A stretch of 23,356 nt of DNA from Anaerolineales bacterium UBA7227 (GCA_002473085.1 DKTP01000139.1:1-23356); one strand, 5' to 3'; shown: positions 14,197-21,678, counted from the stretch's first letter. The notes: generated from the letters alone by a model not told the origin. Translations and numbers: made by a program.

Positions 14197-15618
14197 CTAG
14201 AAATTTCCCGCCTCATCCGCCATGCGGACGACGCGCGGGGTGAACTTCCCGACTACTTCCACCAGATCGTGCTGCGCGGCGATGACCGCCTCGATCGGCT
14301 TGTAGGCCTGCGGCGATTCGTCCAGGCCGCCGCCGAGGAGGGTGACGCCGCGCTCCCTGAGATACGCGTCCCGCGCGGATTTGGAGATGGAATTCAGCGC
14401 GGCCTTGCGGCTCATCATCCGACCCGCGCCGTGCGAGGCCGACATGAGCGACTCAGCCGCCCCGCGCCCGCGGACGAGATAGCCCGCGTCGCCCATCGAG
14501 CCGGGGATGATTCCCAACACGCCCGCGCCCGCGGGCGTGGCGCCTTTTCGGTGGACGATGACCTCGCGCCCGTCGGGGAGTCTCTCGCGCCAGGCGAAGT
14601 TGTGATGGTTCTCCACGACCGCGGCTGCTTTCAGTCCGGCCGCCTCGGCCACGCGGCGATGGATGACGTAATGGTTGGCCGCGGCGAAGCGTCCCGCCAG
14701 TTCCATCGAGAGCCAGTATTCCTGTCCCTCCTCGGAGTCAAGCGAAAGCCAGGCGAGGTGACGGACGCTTTTATCGAGGCGGGGGTGCAGTTTCATCGCC
14801 AGTTTGCTGTAACGGTCGGCGATCTTGAATCCCACCGAGCGCGATCCGCTGTGCGAGAGCAGCGCGAGATATTCGCCGGGCTGCAATCCAGACAGCGGCT
14901 CGTTCAGGCGGAACGCGCCCCACTCCACAAAGTGATTCCCCGTCCCGCTCGTGCCGAGTTGTTTGACGGCGTTATCGCGCAAAGTTTGGAGCAGGCGCGT
15001 CGCCTCCCAGTCGGGGTCGTCCAAAACGGGATGCTGGGCGCGGCGTTCGCCTTTCCATTCCGCGCCGAGACCGAAGGCGGTCTGGGTCAACAGCGCGTTT
15101 TCGAAGAGCGCGGGTTTTTGCTCCAACAGACGCGGGGAGACCTCGTACAGCGAGAGCCGCATCCGGCAGGCGATGTCCACGCCGACGGCGTAAGGGATGA
15201 CGGCGTTATCGGTCGCGAGGACGCCTCCGATGGGCAGCCCGTAGCCGACGTGCGCGTCGGGCATGAGCGCGCCCGCCACGGAGACGGGCAGGCGCATGGC
15301 GTTGTCCATCTGCGCGATGGACTGGTCATCGATCTGCTCCTTTCCCCACACGGGGTAGGGCGACGCTTCGCCGCGCAGTTCGGCGGGACTCTCCTCCCGA
15401 GGCCGGTCCGCGCGCAGGCATTCGCGCGCCAGCTCGGCGAGAGTCTCGTCAGCGAGGAAACGGCCAGGGTCGGCGCGCACCGCGTCCAGTCGCGCGAGAA
15501 CCGTGTCGCGGTCGAGTCCCGAATCGAGGAGTCGAGTCGCCGCGTCTTTGGCGATTCCAATGATCCGTCCTTCGGGCCAGCCGCGGCGTTTGAGCGTTTT
15601 GCCGGTCACGATGTCCAT
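14197..15618 (-). CDS. rtcB: RtcB-family RNA-splicing/repair ligase
   Basis: RtcB ligases join RNA 2',3'-cyclic phosphate or 3'-phosphate ends to 5'-hydroxyl ends using GTP and Mn2+. The 473-residue product shows PDAHVGYGLPIGGVLA, GVDIACRM (usually GVDIGCGM; the metal-binding Asp and Cys are kept), GTGNHFVE, ENHHNFAW, HRKGATPA, and SASHGAGRMMSR with the His that is guanylylated. All metal-binding His positions therefore appear intact. The G-to-A and G-to-R changes in the first metal motif point to a divergent RtcB subgroup. No RtcA or RtcR lies nearby. The start at 15618 (MDIVTGKTLK) has TATCAT 6 nt upstream on the coding strand, suggesting a leaderless transcript. The substrate in this organism is unknown; RNA repair is the reasonable expectation. 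Confidence 0.9.
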   Translation of the reverse strand: MDIVTGKTLKRRGWPEGRIIGIAKDAATRLLDSGLDRDTVLARLDAVRADPGRFLADETLAELARECLRADRPREESPAELRGEASPYPVWGKEQIDDQSIAQMDNAMRLPVSVAGALMPDAHVGYGLPIGGVLATDNAVIPYAVGVDIACRMRLSLYEVSPRLLEQKPALFENALLTQTAFGLGAEWKGERRAQHPVLDDPDWEATRLLQTLRDNAVKQLGTSGTGNHFVEWGAFRLNEPLSGLQPGEYLALLSHSGSRSVGFKIADRYSKLAMKLHPRLDKSVRHLAWLSLDSEEGQEYWLSMELAGRFAAANHYVIHRRVAEAAGLKAAAVVENHHNFAWRERLPDGREVIVHRKGATPAGAGVLGIIPGSMGDAGYLVRGRGAAESLMSASHGAGRMMSRKAALNSISKSARDAYLRERGVTLLGGGLDESPQAYKPIEAVIAAQHDLVEVVGKFTPRVVRMADEAGNF

Positions 15619-15624
15619 GTCTCA

Positions 15625-15630
15625 ATGATA
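15625..15630 (-). promoter_or_regulatory. -10 element of the RtcB gene, leaderless arrangement
   Basis: On the minus strand TATCAT ends 6 nt before the ATG at 15618. No Shine-Dalgarno site is present in those 6 nt. The glnS terminator lies just upstream, so this gene needs its own promoter. Confidence 0.35.
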
Positions 15631-15639
15631 CCGTATGCC

Positions 15640-15672
15640 GGAAGAAAAACGCCCGCGTTTCCGCGAGCGTTT
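15640..15672 (-). terminator. Intrinsic terminator of glnS
   Basis: Read leftward, an 11-bp stem (AAACGCTCGCG with CGCGGGCGTTT, one U-G pair) closes a GAAA tetraloop and is followed by TTTTTCTTCC. It lies 22 nt after the glnS stop. Confidence 0.8.
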
Positions 15673-15693
15673 GACCATGCGCCACCTGCTTGA

Positions 15694-17394
15694 CTACCCC
15701 TTCTTCTGTTCTTTCGCCCAACTGTCTTTCAACGTCACCGTCAAATTGAAGACGGGTTTGCCGGGCGTCGAGTCGGGATCGGCGCAGAAGTAGCCCGTCC
15801 GCTCGAACTGGAGTTTTTCGCCCGCCGTCACGTTGGCGAGCGACGGCTCGACGTAACCGTTCAGCGTTTCGAGCGAGTTGGGGTTGACGATGGAGTCCAG
15901 CTCGCCGTCGTCGGGACGCTCGACGGTGAACAACTGTGAATAGAGGCGGACTTCCGCGCGGACGGCGTGCGCGGCCGAGACCCAGTGGATCGTGCCTTTG
16001 ACTTTTCGTCCGTCGGGCGCGTCGCCGCCTTTGCTGGCGGGATCGTACGCGCAGTGGACTTCGGTCTCGTTGCCCGCCTCGTCCTTGACGACGCCCGTGC
16101 ATTTGACCAGGTAGGCGTAGCGCAGCCGCACTTCGTTGCCGGGGAAAAGGCGGAAATATTTGGGCGGCGGCGTCTCGCGGAAATCGTCCTGCTCGATGTA
16201 GAGGACTTTCGAGAAGGGGACTTTGCGCGTCCCCGCGGACGGGTCTTCGGGGTTGTTGACCGCGTCCATTTCTTCGACCTGCCCTTCGGGATAGTTGTCA
16301 ATGACCAGTTTGAGCGGGCGTAGGACGGCCATACGGCGCAGGGAGTGTTTGTTCAAGTCGTCGCGGATGACGGCTTCGAACTGCGCCATCTCCACGTAAC
16401 TGTCGTTCTTGGTTTCACCGAGCCCTGTCACGAAGTTGACGATGGCTTCAGGCGTGACGCCGCGGCGCCTCAGTCCGCGCAGGGTGGTGAGACGCGGGTC
16501 GTCCCAGCCGCGCACGATCCCCTCCTCGACGAGTCTCCGCACCTTGCGTTTTGACATCATCGCGTAGGTCAGGTTAAGGCGCGTGAATTCGATCTGGCGC
16601 GAGGGGAAGGCCTCCAGCTTTTGCAGGAACCACTCGTAGAGCGGACGGTGGATGATATATTCGTTGGAACACAGCGAGTGGGTGACGCCCTCCATCGAGT
16701 CGTTCTGTCCGTGCGACCAATCGTACATCGGGTAGATGTGCCACTTGTCGCCCGTGCGGTGGTGATGCGCGTTCATGATTCGATACATGACGGGATCGCG
16801 CAGCAGGATATTGGGGTGCGCCATGTCAATTTTGGCGCGCAGGACGCGGCTGCCTTCGGCAAATTCGCCGTTCTTCATCCGCTCCAGCAGGTCGAGATTT
16901 TCCTCGACGGAACGATTGCGATACGGAGAGTCGACTCCAGGCTTGAGCGCGGACTCGGTCTCGCTCCACTTCGTACCCTTCGGCAGGGTCCCGCGCGACG
17001 CGCTCATCTCCTCCTGGGTCTGGTCGTCCACGTAGGCGAGTCCCATTTTGACGAGTCTCACCGCCCAGTCGTAGAGCAGGTCGAAGTAGTCGGAGGCGTA
17101 GGTCTCCTTCGCCCACTGGATTCCCAGCCAGGCCGCGTCCTCCTTGATGGCGTCCACGAACTCGGTCTCTTCCTTGGACGGGTTGGTGTCGTCGAAGCGC
17201 AGATAGAGTTCGCCGCCAAATTCCTGCGCGGTGAAGTAGTCAATCAAAAAGGCTTTGACGTGTCCGATGTGGAGGTAGCCGTTTGGCTCGGGCGGCAGGC
17301 GTGTGCGGACGTAGTTGAAGCGTCCGCTTTTCAGGTCTTCGGCGACGGCTTCACGGATGAAGGCAGGGATTTTGCTGGCGGTTTCTTCGGTCAT
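15694..17394 (-). CDS. glnS: Glutaminyl-tRNA synthetase
   Basis: This class I synthetase attaches glutamine to tRNA-Gln. The 566-residue product carries [16 protein letters not shown] (HIGH at 42-45), [11 protein letters not shown] near 73-83, the [12 protein letters not shown] segment, and the KMSKS-equivalent MSKRK near 279-283. A C-terminal beta-barrel anticodon-binding region follows (about 340-550). GlnRS is thought to derive from the eukaryotic GluRS/GlnRS line and its presence implies direct charging instead of the GatCAB route. The ATG at 17394 is chosen for its AAAGGAA site 8 nt upstream; a GTG-type extension to 17415 is unlikely. Its cognate tRNA-Gln(CUG) gene stands 257 bp upstream in the opposite orientation. 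Confidence 0.96.
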   Translation of the reverse strand: MTEETASKIPAFIREAVAEDLKSGRFNYVRTRLPPEPNGYLHIGHVKAFLIDYFTAQEFGGELYLRFDDTNPSKEETEFVDAIKEDAAWLGIQWAKETYASDYFDLLYDWAVRLVKMGLAYVDDQTQEEMSASRGTLPKGTKWSETESALKPGVDSPYRNRSVEENLDLLERMKNGEFAEGSRVLRAKIDMAHPNILLRDPVMYRIMNAHHHRTGDKWHIYPMYDWSHGQNDSMEGVTHSLCSNEYIIHRPLYEWFLQKLEAFPSRQIEFTRLNLTYAMMSKRKVRRLVEEGIVRGWDDPRLTTLRGLRRRGVTPEAIVNFVTGLGETKNDSYVEMAQFEAVIRDDLNKHSLRRMAVLRPLKLVIDNYPEGQVEEMDAVNNPEDPSAGTRKVPFSKVLYIEQDDFRETPPPKYFRLFPGNEVRLRYAYLVKCTGVVKDEAGNETEVHCAYDPASKGGDAPDGRKVKGTIHWVSAAHAVRAEVRLYSQLFTVERPDDGELDSIVNPNSLETLNGYVEPSLANVTAGEKLQFERTGYFCADPDSTPGKPVFNLTVTLKDSWAKEQKKG

Positions 17395-17414
17395 TTTGTT
17401 TCCTTTGTACCGCA

Positions 17415-17420
17415 ATTATA
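17415..17420 (-). promoter_or_regulatory. -10 element of glnS
   Basis: TATAAT on the minus strand lies 20 nt upstream of the glnS ATG, with AAAGGAA in between. The -35 position is poor. Its upstream flank is the 9-nt repeat tract at 17436-17480. Confidence 0.45.
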
Positions 17421-17435
17421 ACAAACGCCCGGCGG

Positions 17436-17480
17436 TTCTTTGGCGCAAAGGGTTTTTGTGTCTTGGCGGTTTTGTGTGAA
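17436..17480. repeat. 9-nt-period tract upstream of glnS
   Basis: Successive 9-nt windows TTCTTTGGC, GCAAAGGGT, TTTTGTGTC, TTGGCGGTT and TTGTGTGAA share a TTTGYG core. The period matches elements A and B and not the heptad arrays. Confidence 0.4.
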
Positions 17481-17510
17481 AAGGATTCCCCAAGTTTTAC
17501 TTGCTGCTTT

Positions 17511-17529
17511 CCCGAAGTTCTACTTCGGG
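17511..17529. repeat. 8-bp hairpin in the glnS-tRNA spacer
   Basis: CCCGAAGT (17511-17518) and ACTTCGGG (17522-17529) form a perfect stem with a 3-nt loop. A related weaker hairpin, CAAGT with ACTTG, lies at 17491-17503, and the flanking GGATTCCCC and GGGATTCC make the whole block roughly palindromic. No U-tract follows. Function unknown. Confidence 0.45.
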
Positions 17530-17605
17530 ATTCCAAATTTTCATCATTCGGAGGCGCTCCCCCGTTCATGCTTTGTAAAAGCCATGATGAAAGCGCGTTC
17601 CGCCC

Positions 17606-17634
17606 TTGCCCGAAACGGACGGGCGTGCTAAAAT
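17606..17634 (+). promoter_or_regulatory. Promoter of tRNA-Gln
   Basis: TTGCCC (17606-17611) and TAAAAT (17629-17634) are spaced by 17 nt. The expected start near 17641 leaves a short 5' leader of about 10 nt before the mature tRNA, to be removed by RNase P. Confidence 0.6.
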
Positions 17635-17651
17635 ACCGCCCGCTGGAATAG

Positions 17652-17722
17652 TGGGGGCTCGTCTAATGGCAGGACGACTGACTCTGGATCAGTTAGTAGA
17701 GGTTCGAATCCTTTGCCCCCAG
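17652..17722 (+). tRNA. tRNA-Gln (anticodon CUG)
   Basis: The cloverleaf folds cleanly. A 7-bp acceptor stem pairs TGGGGGC with GCCCCCA, with G as discriminator. There is a D-arm around AATGGCAGG and a 5-bp anticodon stem ACTGA/TCAGT around loop CTCTGGA (anticodon CTG at 17684-17686). The T-arm has a GGTTCGAATC core. CCA is not encoded (CTT follows), so the cca product must add it. It decodes CAG. It stands divergent from glnS, and an array of 80-bp units carrying tRNA-end-like sequence follows directly. Confidence 0.95.
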
Positions 17723-17996
17723 CTTGAAAAGACTCCCAACCGGGAGTCTTTTCATTGAGCGGTTCGGATCCCCATTCAGGGGACGATGTCCTTTGTCTCC
17801 AGCTTGAAAAAACTCCCAACCGGGAGTCTTTTCATTGAGCGGTTCGGATCCCCATTCAGGGGACGATGTCCTTTGTCTCCAGCTTGAAAAGATTCCCAAC
17901 CGGGAGTCTTTTCATTGAGCGGTTCGGATCCCCATTCAGGGGACGATGTCCTTTGTCTCCAGTTTGAAAAGACTCCCAACCGGGAGTCTTTTCATC
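17721..17996. repeat. Tandem 80-bp repeat array derived from the tRNA-Gln 3' end and its terminator
   Basis: Three full units (17721-17800, 17801-17880, 17881-17960) and a partial fourth (17961-17996) are nearly identical. Each begins AGCTTGAAAA (AGTTTGAAAA in the fourth), contains the hairpin ACTCCCAACCGGGAGT (with single changes in units 2 and 3), and ends with GGTTCGGATC, a 20-nt insert and CTTTGTCTCC. Except for the insert, that last part matches the tRNA T-arm and 3' acceptor (GGTTCGAATC, CTTTGCCCCC). No protein gene is supported here. Confidence 0.9.
17726..17753 (+). terminator. tRNA-Gln terminator, repeated four times
   Basis: GAAAAGACTCCC and GGGAGTCTTTTC form a 12-bp stem around AACC with a built-in U-run. 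Copies recur at 80-nt steps at 17806, 17886 and 17966. Unit 2 has an A-C mismatch and unit 3 a U-G pair in the rightward RNA. The symmetry allows termination in both directions, so the array also insulates secF from rightward readthrough. Confidence 0.8.
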
Positions 17997-18041
17997 TTGG
18001 ATTTAGGCCTCGCGACTGTCCGGGCGGATCGTCCAAAGAAA

Positions 18042-18065
18042 CTGGCGCGCCGTTCGACGCGCCAG
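18042..18065 (-). terminator. Intrinsic terminator of secF
   Basis: CTGGCGCG (18042-18049) and CGCGCCAG (18058-18065) form a perfect 8-bp stem. Read leftward it is followed by TTTCTTTGG. It lies 7 nt after the secF stop codon. Confidence 0.7.
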
Positions 18066-18072
18066 CAGGCTG

Positions 18073-18990
18073 TTAGAGGGTCTGCGCTTTTTCTCCGCGA
18101 CGGAACCACGTTGTCCATTCGCGGTTCTGCCATACCACCAGCAGGGGCGCGGCGATGAAGATGGACGAGTAAGTTCCGCTGAGCAGGCCGACGAGGAGGA
18201 TAACGGCGAATTCGCGCAGGGTGATCCCGCCGAAAAGGGCCAGGGCCAGGAGCATGAATTCGACGGTCATCAATTGGGTGTTGATGGAGCGCTGCAGGGT
18301 CTGGATGATGGAATGGTTGGCGAGCGTCTCGAAGGGCAGGCGGCGATAGATGGACGAGTTCTCGCGGATGCGGTCGAAGACCACGATCTTGTCCTGCACC
18401 GAAAAGCCGATGACGGTCAGCAGCGCGGTCAGGAAGAGCGCGTCCACCTGCCAGCCCCAGAATGTTCCGCCGATGGCGGTGACGGACATGACGATGGCTA
18501 CGTCGTGGGCCATGGCGACGATGGCGGTGATGCCGTAGCGGAAGGCATGTTCGAGGCCGCGGAAGGTGAAGGTGATGTAGATCACCACGGCCAGCGCGGC
18601 GATGCCCACCGCCAGGGCGGCGCGTTTAGCCACCTGTTCGCCGATGGACGGGCCCACGCTGTCGAATTTCTCGACGGTCAACTCTCCGAATTTTTCCTTG
18701 AGGGCGCTTTGGATTTCCCTGCTGGAGGCTTCGTCCAGGAAGGAGGAGCGGACCTGGATCGTCCCCGCGCCGGTCGTCTGCACCTGGGCGTCTTTCACGC
18801 CGAGGCTTTCGTAGACGGCCACCACGTCGGCGGGCGCGGGCTGTTCGCCCGAGAAACGCACCTCGAGGATCGAGCCGCCCGTGAAGTCGATCGAGAGCGG
18901 CAGGCCGTTGAGCGCGATGAGGATCATCCCTGGAACGATGATGAGCAGGGAGATGGCAAAGTACCAGTAGCGTTTTCCGAGAATGTTCAT
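18073..18990 (-). CDS. secF: Protein translocase subunit SecF
   Basis: SecF works with SecD at the SecYEG channel and uses proton-motive force to complete protein export. The 305-residue product has an N-terminal membrane helix (YWYFAISLLIIVPGMILIAL), the signature IDFTGGSILEVRF near 34-46, an extracytoplasmic domain to about 130, and then five hydrophobic segments of the RND-like core, including DVAIVMSV and GFSVQDKIVVFDRIREN near 195-211. ATG 18990 is chosen because GGGAG lies 8 nt upstream; an extension to 19011 would overlap secD. It lies 10 nt after secD, so the pair is one operon ending at the hairpin 18042-18065. Confidence 0.95.
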   Translation of the reverse strand: MNILGKRYWYFAISLLIIVPGMILIALNGLPLSIDFTGGSILEVRFSGEQPAPADVVAVYESLGVKDAQVQTTGAGTIQVRSSFLDEASSREIQSALKEKFGELTVEKFDSVGPSIGEQVAKRAALAVGIAALAVVIYITFTFRGLEHAFRYGITAIVAMAHDVAIVMSVTAIGGTFWGWQVDALFLTALLTVIGFSVQDKIVVFDRIRENSSIYRRLPFETLANHSIIQTLQRSINTQLMTVEFMLLALALFGGITLREFAVILLVGLLSGTYSSIFIAAPLLVVWQNREWTTWFRRGEKAQTL

Positions 18991-19000
18991 GTGTTTCTCC

Positions 19001-20362
19001 CTAAAGACCAAACCATTTCAGGTTTTCGTCGCCGGGTTTAATGACTTTGAGGACGAGGTTGAGCAGGGTGCGGGTGACGAGGATGGCGGTGAAGAGCGAA
19101 ATTCCCACGCCGAGGGCCAGGGTCAGCGCGAAGCCTTTGACGATGGTCGCCCCAAAGGATGAGCCGAACCAGAACAGGATGATGGAAGTGATGATGGTGG
19201 CCAGGTTCGAGTCGCGGATGGAGGACCAGGCGCGCGTCCAGCCCAGGTCAACCGCGTTGCGGAGGGTGCGCCCGGCGCGCAGTTCTTCCTTCATGCGCTC
19301 AAAGATGAGGATGTTGGCGTCCAGGGCCGCGCCGGTCGAAAGCAGGAAGCCCGCCACGCCCGCCAGAGTCAGGGTGATGGGGATGTACTTGAAGACGGCA
19401 AAGGCGATCAGGCCGTAGATAATGATGGACACATCCGCTAAAATACCGGGCAGGCGGTAGTAGATGCCCATGAAGAGGAAGACAATGATGATGCCGACCA
19501 GCCCGGCGATCAGGGATTTCTCCAGCGAGTCCTGGCCGAGGGTTGGACCGACCACGCGGCTTTCCACGATCTTGAAGGGGATTGGCAGGGAGCCGTAGCG
19601 CAGTTGGATGGCCAGCGTGTTGGCGGCTTCGTTGGTGAAATCGCCGGTGATCTGGCCGCTTCCGCTCGTGATGGGCTCGTTGATTTGAGGCGCCGAAATG
19701 ACCGTTTTATCGAGGACGATCCCAAGATATTGCTGGCTATGAGTGGAAGTGTGGTCGCTGAAAATCACCGCGCCTTCCGCGGTGAGCGTAAAATCAATGG
19801 CGTTGCGTCCATAGGCGTCTTTGGCGACCAGCGCGGAGGCGATCTTATCCCCAGTCATTACGGTGTGATAGATGATCGGCTGGGCCGGGTCGGCGTTGTT
19901 CAGGTCGGTCGCGACGCCCCCGTCCACGTCGGTCTGGACGACCGTCCCGGCGGGGACTCTGGTGTGGCCGAAATCCACGAATTCGAGGCGTCCCGTCTCG
20001 CCGAAACTGGCCTTGATCGAATCGGGATTCGCGGCGTCGGGAAACTCGCCGACGATCCGGTTGCTGCCCGCCACCTGGAGCACGCTTTCATTGACCCCGA
20101 GCGCGTTGGTGCGATTCTCCAGAATTATGCGGGCGGTTTCCATTTGCTCTTTCGTGATGACCGTGCCTTCGGGAACGTCCGCTTCAAGCACGACCTGCAG
20201 GCCGCCGCGCAGGTCGAGGCCGAGTCTCGGGCTGACGTCGCGGCTCCACAGGGGCTTCTGGGTGAAGGGGTTGGTGATGCTTATCTTCTGATTGAAGTCG
20301 ATCCAGACCGCCAGGACGACAACCAGGACGATCAAAATTACTCTGTTCGTTAGATTTCTCAT
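19001..20362 (-). CDS. secD: Protein translocase subunit SecD
   Basis: SecD pairs with SecF in the membrane to drive late steps of Sec export. The 453-residue product starts with a membrane helix (VILIVLVVVLAVWIDF), then RLGLDLRGGLQVVLEAD near 46-62 (the SecD signature), a long extracytoplasmic region holding the P1-like domain (about 65-260), and five C-terminal membrane segments with LLSTGAALDANILIFERMKEE near 340-360. The ATG at 20362 is preferred, with GGAG about 8 nt upstream; a GTG at 20380 is possible. A TATAAT on the minus strand at 20412-20417 and a leader hairpin at 20387-20403 precede it. Confidence 0.96.
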   Translation of the reverse strand: MRNLTNRVILIVLVVVLAVWIDFNQKISITNPFTQKPLWSRDVSPRLGLDLRGGLQVVLEADVPEGTVITKEQMETARIILENRTNALGVNESVLQVAGSNRIVGEFPDAANPDSIKASFGETGRLEFVDFGHTRVPAGTVVQTDVDGGVATDLNNADPAQPIIYHTVMTGDKIASALVAKDAYGRNAIDFTLTAEGAVIFSDHTSTHSQQYLGIVLDKTVISAPQINEPITSGSGQITGDFTNEAANTLAIQLRYGSLPIPFKIVESRVVGPTLGQDSLEKSLIAGLVGIIIVFLFMGIYYRLPGILADVSIIIYGLIAFAVFKYIPITLTLAGVAGFLLSTGAALDANILIFERMKEELRAGRTLRNAVDLGWTRAWSSIRDSNLATIITSIILFWFGSSFGATIVKGFALTLALGVGISLFTAILVTRTLLNLVLKVIKPGDENLKWFGL

Positions 20363-20380
20363 GCGCTGAACTCCACTCAC

Positions 20381-20417
20381 AAAAATGCCTGCGGCTGGCA
20401 GGCGACGGAAGATTATA
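20381..20417 (-). promoter_or_regulatory. secD promoter -10 and leader hairpin with U-run
   Basis: Leftward TATAAT (20412-20417) is followed at the predicted RNA 5' end by the hairpin GCCTGC (20398-20403) and GCAGGC (20387-20392, minus-strand sense), then ATTTTTG. The hairpin could terminate readthrough from the P-loop gene or act as an attenuator of secD. No -35 consensus is visible. Confidence 0.45.
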
Positions 20418-20440
20418 CTACGGGAATTCCGATTTCTGGC

Positions 20441-20806
20441 TTACGGATTTGGCTGGAACGTGGACAGAAAATCCAGCGCTCGCGCCGCCACTTCGCCGGG
20501 CGTCAGCGAGTCGGTGTCCACGATCAAGTCCGCGCGTGCGAGGGCGTGGGCGAGACGGCGCTGCTGCTCGGCGTAATCGGCTTCGCTCCAGTTAAGTGTC
20601 CGCCGCGCCGAGCAGACGGGGAAGGAGGCCTGGAGGAAGATCAAAACGTCGGGATCGCTCATCCGCCTCCACATGTCCTGAACGTGGGAATGTTCCTGCG
20701 CGATGTGACGGCAGACGAAGCCGCGGGCTTCGAGCGCGGCGATCAGCGTGGACTTCCCCGATCCGCACGGGCCGACGACGCCGACGACGAATCTATCCGA
20801 CGGCAT
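20441..20806 (-). CDS. Small P-loop nucleoside/nucleotide-kinase-like protein
   Basis: The 121-residue product has a clear Walker A motif, GPCGSGKST (about 12-20), at the end of a first beta strand (FVVGVVG). It also has a Walker B-like strand (DVLIFLQASFPVC, about 53-65) and a C-terminal strand DLIVDTDSLTP followed by a helix. The layout recalls small NMP-kinase-like or AAA_18-type P-loop proteins, in which an Asp-Ser/Thr near the end lies close to the substrate. At 121 residues it is short for a full kinase, and the lid region is minimal (RRTLNWSEADYAEQQRR). It lies 42 nt after the phosphatase gene and is probably co-transcribed with it. The substrate is unknown. Confidence 0.7.
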   Translation of the reverse strand: MPSDRFVVGVVGPCGSGKSTLIAALEARGFVCRHIAQEHSHVQDMWRRMSDPDVLIFLQASFPVCSARRTLNWSEADYAEQQRRLAHALARADLIVDTDSLTPGEVAARALDFLSTFQPNP

Positions 20807-20848
20807 GGCCGGGGACTTTCGACGCCGCGCCGGAGCCGCGCCGGGCGT

Positions 20849-21556
20849 TCATGCGATGGGCAGGCGTACGCTCATGCGCCGCGCCTGGTCGGCGGCGTGC
20901 GGCGTCACTTTCACCGCCACCACGCTGATATCGTCCACGGGGCGGCCGTCGTCCAGGTGGACGGCGTGCGCCAGCAGCGTGTCCGCGATGATCTGTGGAT
21001 CGGGCGACTCTTCGTCGTCGAGCATGGCCTGGATCACGGTGCGGACTTCCATCGGCTGGCCGCGGCGCTTCCCGGCGTGTTCCAACCCGTCGGTGTAGAC
21101 GATGATGACGAGGCCCGGTTCGATGTCGATTTCTGTGATGACCGGCCGCGTGTCGCGCGCGGCGCCGAGCGGAACGCTTTCGGTCGAGGCGCTGTCCAGC
21201 TTCCCCTCGCGGCAGATGAAGGTCGCGCAGGGGTTGTTGCGCGTCAGGACGATGGTGTTCGTGTGCAGGTCCACCGAGACGATGTTCAGCGTGCAGGAGA
21301 CTTTGCCGCCCTTCTCGGTGTAGAGCGCGTCCGAGGCGGCGCGCGCCGCGGCCCCGTCCCGCACGCCTTCGGCCAGCAGTCCGATCACCTTGCGGACGAC
21401 CATCATCGAGACGGCTTTCGCGCCGCGTCCGCTGGATTGACCGTCCGCCAGCGCCACCGAGAGTCCGCCTTTGGGACGTTCGACGACTTCCAGCGTGTCT
21501 CCGCTTTCGGAGACGGCGTATTTGTTGATCTTGGCGACAGCGATTTGAACTTCCAT
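20849..21556 (-). CDS. SpoIIE/PP2C-type serine phosphatase
   Basis: The 235-residue product is a stand-alone PPM/SpoIIE-like phosphatase domain. Visible features are LSVALADGQSSGRGAKA (about 34-50, metal-binding Asp followed by a Gly-rich turn), VIIVYTDGLEHAG near 160-172 (second metal Asp with the TDG motif) and DDISVVAVKV near 212-221 (DD motif). Family members dephosphorylate anti-anti-sigma factors or other Ser/Thr phosphoproteins; no partner STAS or kinase gene is in the window. There is no sensor domain or membrane segment. The start is ATG 21556 (MEVQIAVAKIN). TAAAAT lies 7 nt upstream on the coding strand, predicting an almost leaderless mRNA, and the rpmF promoter lies back to back with it. 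Confidence 0.85.
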   Translation of the reverse strand: MEVQIAVAKINKYAVSESGDTLEVVERPKGGLSVALADGQSSGRGAKAVSMMVVRKVIGLLAEGVRDGAAARAASDALYTEKGGKVSCTLNIVSVDLHTNTIVLTRNNPCATFICREGKLDSASTESVPLGAARDTRPVITEIDIEPGLVIIVYTDGLEHAGKRRGQPMEVRTVIQAMLDDEESPDPQIIADTLLAHAVHLDDGRPVDDISVVAVKVTPHAADQARRMSVRLPIA

Positions 21557-21563
21557 GAATCCA

Positions 21564-21569
21564 ATTTTA
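21564..21569 (-). promoter_or_regulatory. -10 element of the phosphatase gene, leaderless arrangement
   Basis: TAAAAT on the minus strand ends 7 nt before ATG 21556. No Shine-Dalgarno site fits in between. The -35 is not evident. Confidence 0.35.
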
Positions 21570-21582
21570 CAACGGTTCGGGC

Positions 21583-21611
21583 TTGACGTCACTGCTCTCT
21601 GCCGCTATAAT
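21583..21611 (+). promoter_or_regulatory. Near-consensus sigma-70-type promoter of rpmF
   Basis: TTGACG (21583-21588), a 17-nt spacer and TATAAT (21606-21611) make the best promoter match in the window, fitting a highly expressed ribosomal protein gene. The leader is about 60 nt and includes GCCGAGC-type inverted sequence (GCGCCGAGCCTCGCTCGGC, about 21631-21650) that can fold. Confidence 0.8.
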
Positions 21612-21678
21612 CCCGCCGCTATCTGACCCCCGCGCCGAGCCTCGCTCGGCGATTGCATGTCAAACGAAGGAGAACGGA

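Noticed and set aside
14179..15693. 504-codon plus-strand ORF opposite the RtcB gene
   Set aside because: The minus strand has complete RtcB motifs; the plus-strand product has no recognisable domain and an antisense composition.
17652..17996. Integrated element (genomic island) at tRNA-Gln
   Set aside because: There is no integrase, no cargo gene and no change of gene style next to the array; secDF follows within 80 bp. Attachment-site remnants remain possible only as an origin of the repeats.
17628..18133. Repeated minus-strand ORFs of 60-70 codons across the 80-bp array with WRQRTSSPEWGSEPLNEK-type products
   Set aside because: They arise because the repeat unit lacks stops on that strand. 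The frame shifts with each 80-nt unit, there is no ribosome binding site, and hairpins cover most of each frame. The E. coli tyrT array encodes a small basic protein, so I looked, but nothing here supports one.
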